DNA of 64,000 nucleotides from Eulemur rufifrons (GCF_041146395.1 NC_090989.1:170481001-170545000); one strand, 5' to 3'. Shown: positions 47,931 to 60,597, counted from the first letter of the stretch. Made by a program: numbers and translations. The notes: generated by a model from the sequence alone, not told the origin.

Positions 47931-50014
47931 CCCAAATATACCTAGCACCAGTAAACTATTCACAACCATCATGCTCCACTGCCAGAATCAGGAATAAGGG
48001 AAAGAAATGGACCAGTTTAAGGTGGAAGGGGGGGTGGGGGCGGGGAAGAGAAAAATGGAGGAAGAGAAGGAAAGAAAAAAAACACAGGGAGGGAATGAGA
48101 TGGCTAATGTGCCACAACAGGCCAGCCCTCTAAAGTACATGTCATATAAATTCAGAACCAAACAGCAAGTATGACATCAACAAGCTATTTTTTGTCAACT
48201 ACTCCACATTCCTTAGAGATAGCCTATGTTTTAGTTATAGCTGAACATTCCTCGATTTGTAAATGATCCACTCTACAGTGAACCAAGAAGGTACAAAATT
48301 CCCCTACAGGATCCCTGACTGAAGTGGACTTGTATGAGGTACCAAGTTCTAAAGAATGCAGGAGGCTGAATGCCCCATCTTTCAATAGGCGGCCTTTGGG
48401 AGGGCAAACACAAAACTCAATCAAACCTGTATTGGCCACAAACTTCTATCCACTGGGGGGGGAAAGCCATCTAGATTCCCAGAATTAGCTAAGGTCACTC
48501 AGGCAACACTATCAGAACTCAGACAGAACTTCAGTCCATTTAAGGGTCTCATATCATGTCTTGTTTTCAAGTCATAGCACACGTTGAAAGAACACTTTAC
48601 AACTCACCCAACTTTTTTTTCAAAATTCCACAACAGGTATGTATTTTTTCCCCCAACTCATTAATTAAGTGGAGACTGCATAAAACCATTTGGAGATGGA
48701 AATACGGAATGTGTATTCCTCAAATCAAGTGAATACGAAGAATACAGAAACTTCGACTCCAATAATCCTGGTAAGGTCTGTTTGTAAAATGATCTTATCC
48801 TATGAGATGGGAAAGCAGAAAAACGTCAAGTTCATTTATGTACAGCAACTATGATTAGAAAGCCAAAGTAATAAATCTTAACAGGTCAGCAGCTTGGTGA
48901 CCTTGGAAATGATTTCATTTCTAGTATAACCAAATTTCGTCTCACTTTTCAAAGCAAAGCACTTAGGACAGTAATAGAACAGCCTCACTTTTAATAGGCA
49001 GTCAGGTCATAGGAGGAGAGAAGCCCCAACTTCAAATATGGCAGAAGAAACGTTCCAAGGAACAAAGTTTTCCTTCTGATGATGGAAGAAATGCAATGAG
49101 AAGGCTGAGCCCTAGTAAAAGCCTGGGGCTCAGCCAGCAAGCCCGTCTTGCTTGCTCAGACGGTCCTTGGAGACGTGTCCCTTAGGCTTCTTCCTTCAAC
49201 AAGTTTGGAAGCTGAGTCTGAAATAGTCAATCCTTGGTCCAAAGTAGACATTCCATTGCACCCCACACCTATCAAGGGTGCCAAGGAGCATTAAGGGCAA
49301 GGGGGTCATTGGCCCCAGGTCTCCTCTTCAAGAAGGGCCTCAAATTTAAACTTTTATTCCCTTTAAGTAAAGTTATATCTGTAGTACAAAGACAGATTAG
49401 AAGGAATGAAAGATATTTAAACTTGGGGACCATTATCACAATGTACTCTCTTTACTGTATTTTGAGTTAATGTTTTCTGCATGATACAATTAGAGAACAG
49501 CACAATTATACTGCTTTGCTGTGTGTGTTCAGAAGCATTAATTAAATATAACCATTAAAAAAAAAACACGTCCTAAATTTGTTATAGCAGTTTGTTTTTC
49601 AATATTTCTGGAGTTTCAAAAACAGAAGTGGTCCATCAACACTTAAGAGGTTGAGGTCTTAAGGAACAAAACCCACCCACAGGACTACCCCATCTTGAGA
49701 CTGGGCCTGGGAGCTTAGGATGCTTAATGTGTCTACTGCTCCTTTAATAGATTCCTTTGTAAAGAGGAAATAGAGATGTTAAGTGGAGACCCACTGTCAT
49801 GGTCACACAGGTAGATGTTTCCTGATTCTCCCTAGGAAAGAGGTTCCCCTGCTTTCTTTTGTCTCTCCTCTGGTATATTTATTTCACTTTTTGTGAAAGA
49901 GACTCATTGGTCTCGAGACTGAGCTTGGTACCCCTACTTGCATGGCACATGCTCCTGACCTCATTCTATCATGGGATGGACCACACTCTATCATAGCTGC
50001 CTCTTGTTTTTCTG
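47931..50014. other. Intronic unique sequence
   Basis: Holds the G-rich purine tract at 48.0-48.1 kb. No gene or named transposon is seen. Confidence 0.4.
48018..48105. repeat. Purine-rich, G-rich tract
   Basis: A run beginning 'aaggtggaaggggggg' and 'tgggggcggggaagag' continues as A/G-only DNA to about 48100. The G runs (7, 5 and 4) could form a G-quadruplex. Confidence 0.7.
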
Positions 50015-50130
50015 CCCACTACACTGTAAGCTTCCCAGAGCAGAAAATGTATGCAGTTTACCGCTAAATGCCGACCACCCAACACTGCCACCTGCTCAGG
50101 GTGGCATTCAATACGTGTTTATTCAATGGG
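50015..50130 (+). mobile_element. L2-like 3' end fragment
   Basis: 'ctacactgtaagcttcccag' and 'cattcaatacgtgtttattc' are compatible with a worn L2 3' end. Confidence 0.5.
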
Positions 50131-50702
50131 CAGAGAAGTGGATTAATGGAGAAGGGTTGAATGAGTAGATGTATCAACTGATTGATGGATGGAAAAAAGA
50201 AAGAAAGTATAGTCGCTACTCAGTAAGATCCAATTCTAATACTATCTCCATCCTTTAATGAGCTGAATTAAGAATGGAGAGGTCTTGTAACTAGATTGGG
50301 GTTTCTGGTCAAGTATCCAGTGGCCATTACCCTCAGCGGAGTAAGGCACTACACCTAACCCTATTTGGAAAGCATGGGTGAGACATATACCTTCCAAATA
50401 AATGGCGATTTGATTCATTCATCTTTCAGGTTTTATATCTAGCTGAGTATCTGCTACTGGAACTTGGCCACCGCATAAGGCCATGCAGTCAGGTCCCTGC
50501 CCAGTAGGTACCACTCACACAGATTACAAACTGAATAGTACCCTCTGGAGTTGTGTAATGTGGTGGCTTTGATGGGATCTAAGACTAAGATAATAATTAG
50601 GGAAGAGAGAATTAAAAACTGATACCACTTCCCCCAAGAAAAGGAATACGTTTAATTATTCTTTTTCCTCTAAGTCTTTATATTCTCTAGAGCTATAAAT
50701 AA

Positions 50703-50930
50703 GAGGCAGTATGAGCCAATGATTAAGAGTGAAATTCCAGAATGGCACAGCACGGACCTTAGCTGTGATATCTCATTTAACCTTCTGGGCTTTGGTTTCC
50801 ATGAATGTGGAGAAGAAAAGCATCTATATCACAGAATCACTGTGAGGGTTAAATGAGATATTATGCTATTATAGAATAAAACCCAGCACATGGCAAATAT
50901 TCAATATATGTTAATAACAATTATTAACAA
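50703..50930 (+). mobile_element. MIR SINE, nearly complete
   Basis: 'gaggcagtatgagccaatga', 'cactgtgagggttaaatgag' and 'caaatattcaatatatgtta' match MIR. Confidence 0.8.
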
Positions 50931-51099
50931 AATGAATAACTTTAATATTCATCTAGAATTCCCTTAGCAGATACTTTGGATCCACTTAAAATCACTTTTC
51001 CCAACTTACTTTCTAAATATATTCATGGATGCATATATGTGGCTATACATATAGATGTGCACATATACAGTCTGAGCAAAGAAATTGTGGTTACTACAT

Positions 51100-51285
51100 G
51101 GGAATTCTAGTGTTCAACTTGACTACCCAGGTTCCAGTCCTGTTCCATAATTGTAAGGCAAGTCACTTTACTAGCCTCAGTTTCCTCATCTGTAAATGAG
51201 GATAATAGTAGTAATTACTGCCTTCATAAGATTTCCACAAGTTTTAAATGAGAAACTATAATTAAAACACTTAACATAAACTTGA
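51100..51285 (+). mobile_element. MIR SINE
   Basis: 'gactacccaggttccagtcc', 'tagcctcagtttcctcatct' and 'gtaaatgaggataatagtag' match the MIR core closely. Confidence 0.82.
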
Positions 51286-51544
51286 TATTCTGTGTTAGAT
51301 ATTTGTTTTAATATATGCACAACACTTTTCAGGCTAGTCTCTCTATAATTTAATGAACACAATTTATCAAGATACTAATAAAAATCTCAATTCTAAGCTA
51401 AAAACACTGCTATAAATGGGGGCGGGGGACATAACATTCACCTATAGCCCCCTCCCTTCCTCCAAGACTGTAATTGGTTGGTTCTTTTTTTTTTGGTATG
51501 GGATGATTTTTCTTTTTGAATTTTTAAAAACATCTGGAAATAAC

Positions 51545-51785
51545 TTCAAGTTTACAGAAAGCTGCAAGAGTAAGAACAGCAAATATAACATCAGATACCC
51601 TTTACTCAGGCTTACCTATTATTAACATTTTAACCTGCTGGCTAGTCATTTGTTCTCTCTCTCCCTCTTCCCACACATAATATATTTTTAACCATTTTTA
51701 ATGTCTTATAGCCATTTGAGAGTAAGTTGTACTCACCATGGCCCTTTACCCCTAAATATTTTAGCATTTATTTCCTAAAAATAGG
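51545..51785. repeat. Probable old L1-related fragment
   Basis: 'tttgagagtaagttgtactc' and 'cctttacccctaaatatttt' followed by 'tttcctaaaaatagggatgt' is a block that recurs in mammalian genomes in L1-derived context. Family assignment is uncertain. Confidence 0.4.
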
Positions 51786-52120
51786 GATGTGTCATTGGTT
51801 AATTTTAAATGCAATAGGAAAATATGTCATTGAATCTTTAAAAAGTCTACTTTATTCATATTGTGGTAGAAATAACACAACTGACGTTTTCTTGTTTAAA
51901 TTTAAGGCAACCGTTTTGGGCAGCCCATTCCACACCGTGACGTTAGTTAAGCCAATCAGAGCACAACCGGTGAGGTGTCCTTACTTAGACCATAGCATAA
52001 ATATACATATTCCATTAGAGAAGCCAGAATATTTACTTGTACTTATTTTTTTTTTATTTCATCTTATTGTTATGGGGGATACAGAATTGCATTACATACA
52101 TTGCCCATGTACCGCCTTTC

Positions 52121-52310
52121 CCCCCAAGTCAGAGCTCCAGGCGTGTACGTTCCCCAGGTAGTGCGCGTTGCACCCATCATGTAGGTATATGTCCCTCCCC
52201 CCCACCCCCCCTTCCCGAGTCAGCACCTTCAAGTGTTACCATTCCCCAAACGGTGTGCAATGCACTCATTGTGTAGGCATACCCCCATCCCCTCCCCCAC
52301 CCCCCACCTC
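52121..52310 (-). repeat. Tandem duplication in the L1 3' UTR
   Basis: Two related units of about 85 bp lie side by side. Read on the L1 sense strand, one goes 'tatgcctacacaatgagtgc' to 'aaggtgctgactcggg'. The next goes 'tatacctacatgatgggtgc' to 'gagctctgacttgggg'. Each is followed by a run of G. The related L1 ends at about 13.86-14.0 and 16.4-16.5 kb have only one such unit. Confidence 0.75.
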
Positions 52311-52359
52311 AGTCTGATATCCGATTGGTGTCGTTCCTAGATGTGTATTTAGGTGATGT

Positions 52360-53962
52360 TCAGGGAAACCATGTTCCTGGTGAGTACATGTGATGCTTGT
52401 TTTTCCATTCTTGGGATACTTCACTTAATAGAATGGGTTCCAACTCTCTCCAGGAGAACCATAGAGATGTCGTATCTTCATTATTCCTTATAGCTGAGTA
52501 ATATTCCATGGTATACATATACCACAGCTTACTAATCCAATCATGTATTGATGGGCATTTGGGTTGTTTCCACATCTTTGCTATTGTGAATTGTGCTGCT
52601 ATAAACATTCGGGTACATGTGTCTTTGTTACAGAATGACCCTTTTTTCTTTGGGTATATGCCCAGTAATGGGATTGCTGGGTCAAATGGTAGGTCTACTT
52701 GAATCTGTTTAAGATATCTCCATAATGCTTTCCACAGGGGTTGCACTAGTTTGCGGTCCCACCAGCAGTGTATGAGTGTTCCTGTCTCTCCACACCCACG
52801 CCAACATGTGTTGTTTTGGGTTTTTTTGATAAAGGCCATTCTCATTGGGGTTAAGTGATATCTCATTGTGGTTTTGATTTGCATTTCTCTGATGATTAGG
52901 GATGTTGAGCATTTTTTCCTATGTTTGTTAGCCATTCTTATATCTTCTTTCGAGAAGTTTCTATTCATGTCATTTGCCCACTTTTTGATAGGGTTGCTTG
53001 ATTTTTTCTTGCTGACTTTCCTGAGTTCTAAATAGATTCTTGTTATCAGTCCTTTATCTGATGTGTAGTATGCAAAAATTTTTTCCCATTCTGTAGGTGG
53101 TCTGTTTATTCTCTGGACTGTTTCTTTGGCTGTGCAGAAGCTTTTTAATTTAATCATGTCCCATTCATTTATTTTTGTTGCTGCTGTGATGGCCTTAGGG
53201 GTCTTCTTCATAAATTCTTTGCCTAGGCCAATGTCTGTAAGAGTCTTTCCTACATTTTCTTCTAGAATTCTGATTGTATCACGCCTAAGGTTTAAGTCTG
53301 TTATCCACCGTGATTTGATTTTTGTGAGGGGTGAAAGCTGTGGGTCCTGTTTCAGTCTTCCACAAGTGGCTAACCAATTCTCCCAGCACCATTTATTGAA
53401 TAGGGATTCTTGTCCCCAGAGTATATTCTTTCCCACTTTGTCAAAAATTAGGTGACTATATGAGGATGGTTCTATATTTGGATTTTCTGTTGTGTTCCAC
53501 TGGTCTGTGTCCCTGCACTTGTGCCAATACCAGGCTGTTTTAAGAACCACGGCCTTGTAGTATAGTTTGAGGTCTGGCAAGTTAATACCTCCCATTTTGT
53601 TTTTGTTGCTTAAAATTGCTTTTGCTATACGGGGTCTTCTTTGATTCCATACAAAATGTATAATTATTTTCTCTACGTCTGTAAAGAATGATGTTGGTAA
53701 TTTAATAGGGATTGCATTGAATCTGTAGATCACTTTGGGTAGTATAGACATTTTAACAATGTTGATTCTTCCGATCCACGAGCATGGTATATTTTTCCAT
53801 CTATTTGCAAGTTCTGCTATTTCTTTTCTCAGTGTTTCATAGTTTTCCTTATAGAGGTCCTTTACCTCTTTAGTTAGGTATATACCTAGATATTTTATTT
53901 TCTTTGTTGCTGTTTTGAAGGGTATTGAGTCTTTAATTTGGTTTTCCGATTGACTGTTATTG
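52360..53962 (-). pseudogene. L1 ORF2p C-terminal part, uninterrupted
   Basis: The frame stays open for about 530 codons. It starts near [12 protein letters not shown] and runs through [20 protein letters not shown], the thumb and connection regions with [15 protein letters not shown], then the Cys-rich C-terminal region ([20 protein letters not shown]) and the [11 protein letters not shown] end followed by a stop. The open frame continues about 30 codons farther up through the inverted segment in antisense, which is not L1 protein. The ORF2 start, endonuclease and polymerase active site are missing, so this is a fragment of a retrotransposon protein and not a host gene. The lack of stops over 1.6 kb points to a recent insertion. 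Confidence 0.9.
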
Positions 53963-54469
53963 GATGATATGATGTTATATCTGGAAAACCCCCAGGATTC
54001 AACCATGAGACTACTGGAATTGATTAATGAATATAGCAAAGTCTCAGGCTACAAAATTAATATACACTTGTACTTATTTTTATTGAACACATTTGATACA
54101 AGGAAATTTTTAAAAATATATATATTGTATTTCATTCTCTTGACTTAAATGATTCTTGGGAAACTAAAATATGGTAAAATCTTTTCTTAAAATAAATAAT
54201 AGATGGTAAGAATACTGTGAAAACTTCCATATACCTTCATAAATTGCTGTGGAAATTGCTTTATAATTGCAACAAATCTTGATGAAAAATGTCAGCTAAA
54301 ATTATAAAGCAATTAAATAAATTAACACGGCTGCCAAATAGATATATTAGTATCCTACACCCAGCCAAGGACTAATCCATATGTTATTAAGAGAACACTC
54401 TTTTTAAAGTTTAATATGTTAATTTTTAAAATGGTCTTTAAGGTGACTGCAGACAGAAAAATAAACCAA

Positions 54470-54735
54470 GGGCTTAGACTCTGGCAGTGGTAAGAACTGG
54501 GTTTGAATCTGAGTTCTATCATTATTAAACTATGTCCTTAGGCAAGCCACTCAATCTAAGCTCTCCACACTCAAATGCCACACTCATAATGCATAACACA
54601 GAATACAACAATGATAACACTGCATCCCTCTGGGTTCAGAGAGGGTTAAAAGACACAAAGCTTATAAATCACTTAACACTGTGCCTGGTGCATACAGTAA
54701 GCACTCAATTAATGATAGATGTTATTATTAAGTGG
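54470..54735 (+). mobile_element. MIR SINE, nearly complete
   Basis: 'agactctggcagtggtaaga', 'actgggtttgaatctgagtt', 'cactgtgcctggtgcataca' and 'gtaagcactcaattaatgat' match MIR. Confidence 0.82.
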
Positions 54736-55346
54736 TGAAGCCTAGTCTAACATGTTTTCATAAGAAGATTATAAATTACAGCAACTCTAATTAAACTTAA
54801 TCTAAACTCCTATGGCTTTCCCTTTTTCTATACCCCTGAGAACCCCAGAATAAAGAACACCAGCCAAACCATGTTTATTTGAATCTATTAACAGTCACAT
54901 ATAAATCAAGCCCAGTGTTACGAGCTTCTACGTTTGTAATTTTTTTTTCCATTTTTTTCTCCAATATGACTCTATCCGTTTCAGCAACTATACACCAGCA
55001 ATTAGGGTTAACAACATATAATAAGAAATACAAAGAAAAAGAACATTGGGAAATTAGCTGATGCTAGGAATAAGCAGAGAATATGCTGTTTCAAGCATGT
55101 TTATTATTGGCCAAATCATCCAATTATTAATCTTCACTATATTCTTGCCTAGCATTTGGTGTTAGGTGGTTACTCAACAAATGCTGGAAAATCATTTTTG
55201 TTAAACTTTGCTTATTCCCAACCCCCCACCCCCGCCACCAAAAAAACCAGAATATTTATATATAAATAAGGCCCAAAGCCTAAAAGGAACTTGAAAAGAG
55301 AAAGGAAGAATGCTGGGCTTGCAAAGTCATGTTAGAAAGGGAAGGG

Positions 55347-55632
55347 GGCTGGGTGCCATGGCTCATGCCTCTAATCCTAGAACTCTGGGAAGCTGAGGCA
55401 GGAGGTTTGCTTGAGGCTATGAGTTTGAGACCAGCCTGGGCAATATGGCAAGACCCTGAATCTACAAAAAATATAAAAATTAGCCAAGCATGGTGGCGCA
55501 CCTGTAGTCCCAGCTACTCAGGAGGCTGAGGCAGGAGGATCGCTTGAGCCCAGGAGTCTGAGGCTGTAGTGAGCTATCATTAGGCTACTGTACTCCAGCC
55601 TGGGTGACAGAGTGAGATCCTGTCTCTAAAAC
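55347..55632 (+). mobile_element. Alu
   Basis: Dimeric Alu ('ggctgggtgccatggctcat') with a tail that has decayed to 'aaaacacacacat'. Flanking purine-rich sequence blurs the target-site duplication ('gaaagggaaggg' versus 'aaaagggaaggg'). Confidence 0.9.
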
Positions 55633-56054
55633 ACACACATACGAAGAAGGAAAAAAGGGAAGGGAAAGGGGCAAGGAAGAAGGAGTGTTAATCTAAACAG
55701 CGGACCTATGAAGTGCCACGCTGACAGTCAGGGGCACATGTACTTCTATACATCAATAAAGATAATGAGGAAATGGAGTACCAGACAGCCAATGAAACTG
55801 GTAAATGGAAAAGCCTGCTGGGCTCTCAGGTCCACCATACCTAAAAGCCCATCACACCTGAACTTCCTAGACTTGACGTGTCATGCACCAGTGACACACA
55901 GAGGCAGAAAGTGAGTCCGTGTGAACTGGGCCGAATGGGCTCTGAAAGGTGGCCTGAGGGTGAAGGAACGACCTTTCCGATGGTGTCCTTTTCCATTACA
56001 TACACCATTTCGCTAAACTAACAGTACAAGTGTCCATAAAAATGCAATGGTTTA

Positions 56055-56265
56055 AGATAATGACTTGGGGATCTATCAGATTAGAATCTACTCAACTCTC
56101 CAAGTATATGAACTTGAGCCTCTCTAAGTCTCATTTTCTCCATTGGAAAATGGTTATAATAATAGCTTATACTTCAAAAGATTAAGAGGATTAAAGGAAA
56201 TAGCATAAGTGTTTAATAGAGTTCCTGACACACTGGGGATACTTAATAAACAAAACTTGGTTTTT
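56055..56265 (+). mobile_element. MIR SINE
   Basis: 'agtctcattttctccattgg', 'aagattaagaggattaaagg' and 'gagttcctgacacactgggg' match MIR. Confidence 0.75.
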
Positions 56266-56269
56266 TATT

Positions 56270-59200
56270 ACTTTTTAACTTTTAAAACATGGTATCGAGT
56301 GAGTTACTCAGCCTTTCTGCTCCCCCTTGACTGCCTATGTAATGGCAGTGATACCCGCCACTAGCATCATGCTACAACTAACCAAATGAGGCTTGCAAGT
56401 GCTTGGGCTCTCTGTTGGCACGGAGGGATAAATGACAGCTGCATGTCTAGCACAGAATTTAGAACCTCAGAGTAGATCTCAAAGCTTAAAAAAAATCCAT
56501 CTAGATAACCACTGAGGAGAAGGACTGATAAAATATATAAGAAGGGAAAAAGAAATAAAAAGGTAAATAAGATAGCGCATCAACAGAATTCACCGACAAG
56601 GACTGGAGTAAACAATATCTTGTAACAAACAGCATGATACTTCACCGATCAAAATGTCACTTTTATTATTGATAAAAGTTACCTTGGAGGAAATGGTTTT
56701 AGATATTTGTTAACAACGGGCTTGTTATAATAATAAATCTCCCCCAAATTAAACTTACCAGCCCATTCCTGGGCAGATCTCATGACCACAATCGCAACCC
56801 AGGAAGACCTGCCCAAATAAAGTCTCCTGCCTGGAGGGACAGGGAACGCAGGTTTCCCTGGGAGCAGGCAGGGCTCCAAGGAGAAGAGACATTATCAGAA
56901 TTAGGAATGTCCAGGTCCTTTCTCATAAACTCACTGATCGGAAAACTTACCTCTCCCTGGCAAGAAGTAAATAGAGATTCCACACTGCTGGCTCCACAGC
57001 TCCTGAAGGGGCACTTTAGAAATGTGGAGTGGTGTTTTGTTCCAGGTTGTCACAAATATGGGGTGTGCTGCTGGCATTTATCAGGAGAGCTCCCAGGACG
57101 CTAAAAGTTCTTTGATAAATGACAGAGTCCAGAATAACAAAGAACCTTCCTGCTTCCTTCACAACCTTTCAATGCCCCACCAGACAGTCGCATGGATGGA
57201 AATTTGTTTATAGTTATCTGATCCCAGACTCTCACTCCAAATTACATCTAAACAAAAAGTACTTTTTCCTAATGATTTTTTAATTTGGCACAAAACTTGC
57301 TTAGACTATTACATTGCTTTGTGAAACACAAAGCATATTTCACCTTATACATGGTGAAATGGAAACTGTGTATGAGAAGTGATACTAAAGCAGAGGAAAA
57401 TACCCATGACATACGCAGTCTTATGTTTGAAGTGTTTTCTATGTATACAGCTCTGTGCTAAACATCATAAAAAGCATCACAATTCAAAGGCTTAAAACTT
57501 CATTGCTACCCATGACTATCCTTTGTTAGAACATCCCATTATATAGGGTGTTTTCAGCAGTACCATATTTAAAGTCACTTGTTAAAATATACAAATTACA
57601 TAGGATGGGGAACCCTATACCACGGTATGAACCATTCACTTCTTTGTTCTAATTCTAGGCTTCTTAAAGGAAGCTCAATAGCAAACCGATGCACAGCAAG
57701 TAAGTCTGGATGGAGAAGGAAGGAGAGGCCAGGTGAGAGCAGTAAGGGGATAGATCAGAGGGTAGGAAGGGTCCCCAGACCACAGACCAGCCAGGGGCAC
57801 ATGGGAAAATACAATGGTGATGGGCAGAAGAGAAGGGAAGAGAAAGAGCTGAGAACTGATGAAGACAAATACTGACTGCATTGTAGGCAACAAACATTTG
57901 TGATTAAACAGAAAAGAGGCAGGGTTTAAGAGGCAAATGGGCTTGAGTTCAGATCCTTAAGCATCTGTGTGCCCTAGATGAAGCCAAAGTTAGGGATGAC
58001 ATGATAGCTAGGTAGGCAGGTGGACAGATAGAGAGATAGATATACAATAGATCATGGCAGTGTACCCTGTACACAGTCGGCATCCAAAAACTAGAGAGCT
58101 ATTATTATTGTTCGTAGTCACAGTTTTGCTACAGGCTAGGCTTTGTAAAGGCTAAAGCAATCCTTTTAATTTTAGACAGCACTTACTTTGGTTAGAGAAC
58201 AAGGGCAATAACAATAGTGGGAAAGTTTCCAGCAACCTTTATCTGTTTAGTCCTATGGGTGCTTGCAGAACTCTGCAGCTCATGAATTACAACTGGAAGC
58301 CTTCCAATAGTATCACACACAACCTGAACACAGGGATGCACATTCCAGGAGACAAGCTATTTTCCAACATCTAGGTCTTTAGGCTGGCCTCTTGCTGTTC
58401 ATGTTCTCAGCTCCTACTGTTAAAGACCACGGCAGAATGGACTGATTCTAGGCAAGCTGTATTGGAAATGACTGTGCTTAAGAGAAAATAATAGGTTGAA
58501 ATAGGGCCAACAGAAATTTATGGTCCCGTTCAAAGTAATAAACAACGCCAAATGTCAGCAGATGCAACTGTATCAATAAAGACCAGCATCACCTATGATT
58601 ACCATATCCAATTTAAAATGTCTTGTGCATCAAACACTTTTAATCCCTTTGTAAACTCCTTTAAGTCACTGATCAATACCTCTTAGACTGGTTACAACAG
58701 TCTCAGTATCAGGCAGAGCCTTGATCAACAAAGTGTTAAGCCACAGAACTAAACCGACTCATCCTTTCCTCTTTCAGATGACCTTTGCCTGAAAAGAAAG
58801 ATGAGTTTCTGAGAGTTGAGTCTGAAGAAGTCAGAAGGAACGGGAGGGGCACTGTTCGTCACTCAGACAACCGGCACTACCAGCTGAGTTGTATCTCGTT
58901 TTGACAGCAGCAGTATAGTCAATGACAAGCCCTGTCAGGTAACACATTTATCTTCATGGGAAAAGCAGCCATTCCAAAGCAAGAATCTCAGATGTTGTCA
59001 CATCAGCTAGGACAAGAAGTCATAAAACAGGAAGGCTATCAATGCTGGAGGTACGGCGATATCTAGACTGCAATTAGGAGGAGGTGTAAATGGGCACTCC
59101 AGCCCCAAGCTCATAGGAACCTTGACACTTTTCTTCTGTGCTTGGATTCCTGGCCAAGTAATGAGTGAAGTCCTTATCAGCCATCTGTGACCCCTCTTGG

Positions 59201-59317
59201 GGCCCAAGCCTCTGAGCTACCTTTTATTCGGAAAGCCTCATGCCAAAAGCAGCTCTGCTGCTTCTCTCAAATACTAAGTAACCAAGAGAAAAAAAATGTA
59301 GGGCATTTTTTCTCATT
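56270..59317. other. Intronic unique sequence
   Basis: About 3 kb without a transposon I can name. Short open frames on both strands at 57.58-57.90 kb overlap each other and show no protein features. Confidence 0.4.
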
Positions 59318-59760
59318 TCTTCGTTTGTTCATTCATTCAACAAATATTTCTCCTGTAGTCCAGGCACTAAGCTAGGTGCAGGCTGGTCAGTGAAGTAGAG
59401 TCTAACAGGACAGGCAGACACACAGCAGGCACTACAATCAGAAACAGCAACGTGCTTGAAGGAGGTTACAGAGGGTGGAGCAGGGAGCAGGGAGGAGGAC
59501 AACAGGCTCAATCTGTGGCAGCCATGGAAGACTTCATGGAGGAAGCAGCATCTGGCTAAAACCTAAAAGAAAACTGTAGAGTGGTCAGGTGGAAAGGCAG
59601 GGAAATAGTAGGAAATAATGTACCCAGTTACAAGAAGACACAAGATGTGTCTAGAAGATGGAATGAGATTTGTAGGGCTAAAACATGCAGCAGCAATGGG
59701 TTGAGAATGTGAACAAAATTGGAGGTGAAGGAGACAGGAATATTATCCAGATGTTTCTGA
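59318..59760 (-). mobile_element. L2 fragment, minus strand
   Basis: 'ttcattcattcaacaaatat' begins the reverse L2 3' end, followed by 'gtccaggcactaagctaggt', 'acttcatggaggaagcagca' and 'gagacaggaatattatccag', in the order seen in longer reverse L2 copies. Confidence 0.7.
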
Positions 59761-60154
59761 GGAATGAGAGAAGGGAGCACGTCTACATACATTTCAAATC
59801 CATTTATTTACAAGTGGTTTTCCACAGGTATGCAAAGAAAAGATCTAATGGGAAATAAAATAAACCTAGATATCCTAAGAAAATCATGTAATGATTTTTA
59901 AAAATCTGAATAAATCATTAACTATGAAAATTCTATTGTACATACCAGAGAATTTCTTGAAAATCAGAGAATATACTTATTTTTAAGGTATTATGCTTTA
60001 CATTACCCCTATTCCCAAGCCATAAAACCTCATCATTTTAAACAGCGAAAACTGTAAGTTCAGCAATGAGAAACATTTTTTTCTTTTTTCTTTTACTCTC
60101 AATGGTCTCTTTCTACATTCCTCTAATCAGGATAGTATTAATTACATCCAAGTT

Positions 60155-60298
60155 GGGAATTAAAGCAACCTGGTTTAACCCTGACCGTGCTACTTACTGT
60201 GTGACCTCAGGCAAGCTATTAACCACTCTGAGCCTCTGTCGCCTCTAATGAGGCCCTTCTCAAAGGGTTGCTGTGGGTATCTGGCGAGACACTGGTAC
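60155..60298 (+). mobile_element. MIR SINE, plus strand
   Basis: 'tgctacttactgtgtgacct', 'caggcaagctattaaccact' and 'gagcctctgtcgcctctaat' match the MIR core. Confidence 0.75.
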
Positions 60299-60415
60299 TA
60301 CTATTTCCATTTTACTAAACAGAGAATGAGACTCAAAGAAGTTATGTGACTTGCACCAGGCCATATACCTAGCAGAGCAGCCCTCAGACTTCACGCCGGG
60401 ACTTCTGACTCATTC
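60299..60415 (-). mobile_element. MIR SINE, minus strand, back to back with the previous
   Basis: 'atttccattttactaaacag', 'gagactcaaagaagttatgt' and 'accaggccatatacctagca' match reversed MIR. With the copy on its left it forms an imperfect inverted repeat. Confidence 0.75.
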
Positions 60416-60597
60416 TGCATCTGGTTCTCTTTTCTCTCATAATTTTTTTTTTTTTTTTGGTGGTGCTTTTCAATGGTAAATATAATTAAATTTTAACGAA
60501 GATGACCTTTCTTCATACTGTAGAAATAATAAGAGTTCTGGAATAAAGGGGAAATAAAAGGGGAGTGGAGAATAATAATAACTGTAACAAAAATAGC

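Larger units (their letters stand above)
52051..54065 (-). mobile_element. Young L1, 5'-truncated with 5' inversion (twin priming)
   Basis: Perfect 16-bp target-site duplications ACTTGTACTTATTTTT lie at 52035-52050 and 54066-54081. The nick site reads TTATTTTT/ATTG, as expected for the L1 endonuclease. From right to left on the minus strand the main body (about 53961 down to 52051) holds ORF2 from the region after the reverse-transcriptase active site to the stop, a 3' UTR with G-rich tracts, and an A tail. The segment at about 53962-54065 is in the opposite orientation and encodes [10 protein letters not shown] to VSGYKIN, the ORF2 part just before the main body. That is the standard outcome of twin priming. 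About 10 codons are missing at the junction. The copy cannot be autonomous because ORF1, the endonuclease and half of the reverse transcriptase are absent. Confidence 0.95.

Noticed and set aside
52037..52276. Plus-strand frames at the left end of the young L1
   Set aside because: They are antisense of the L1 3' UTR and a C-rich tract.
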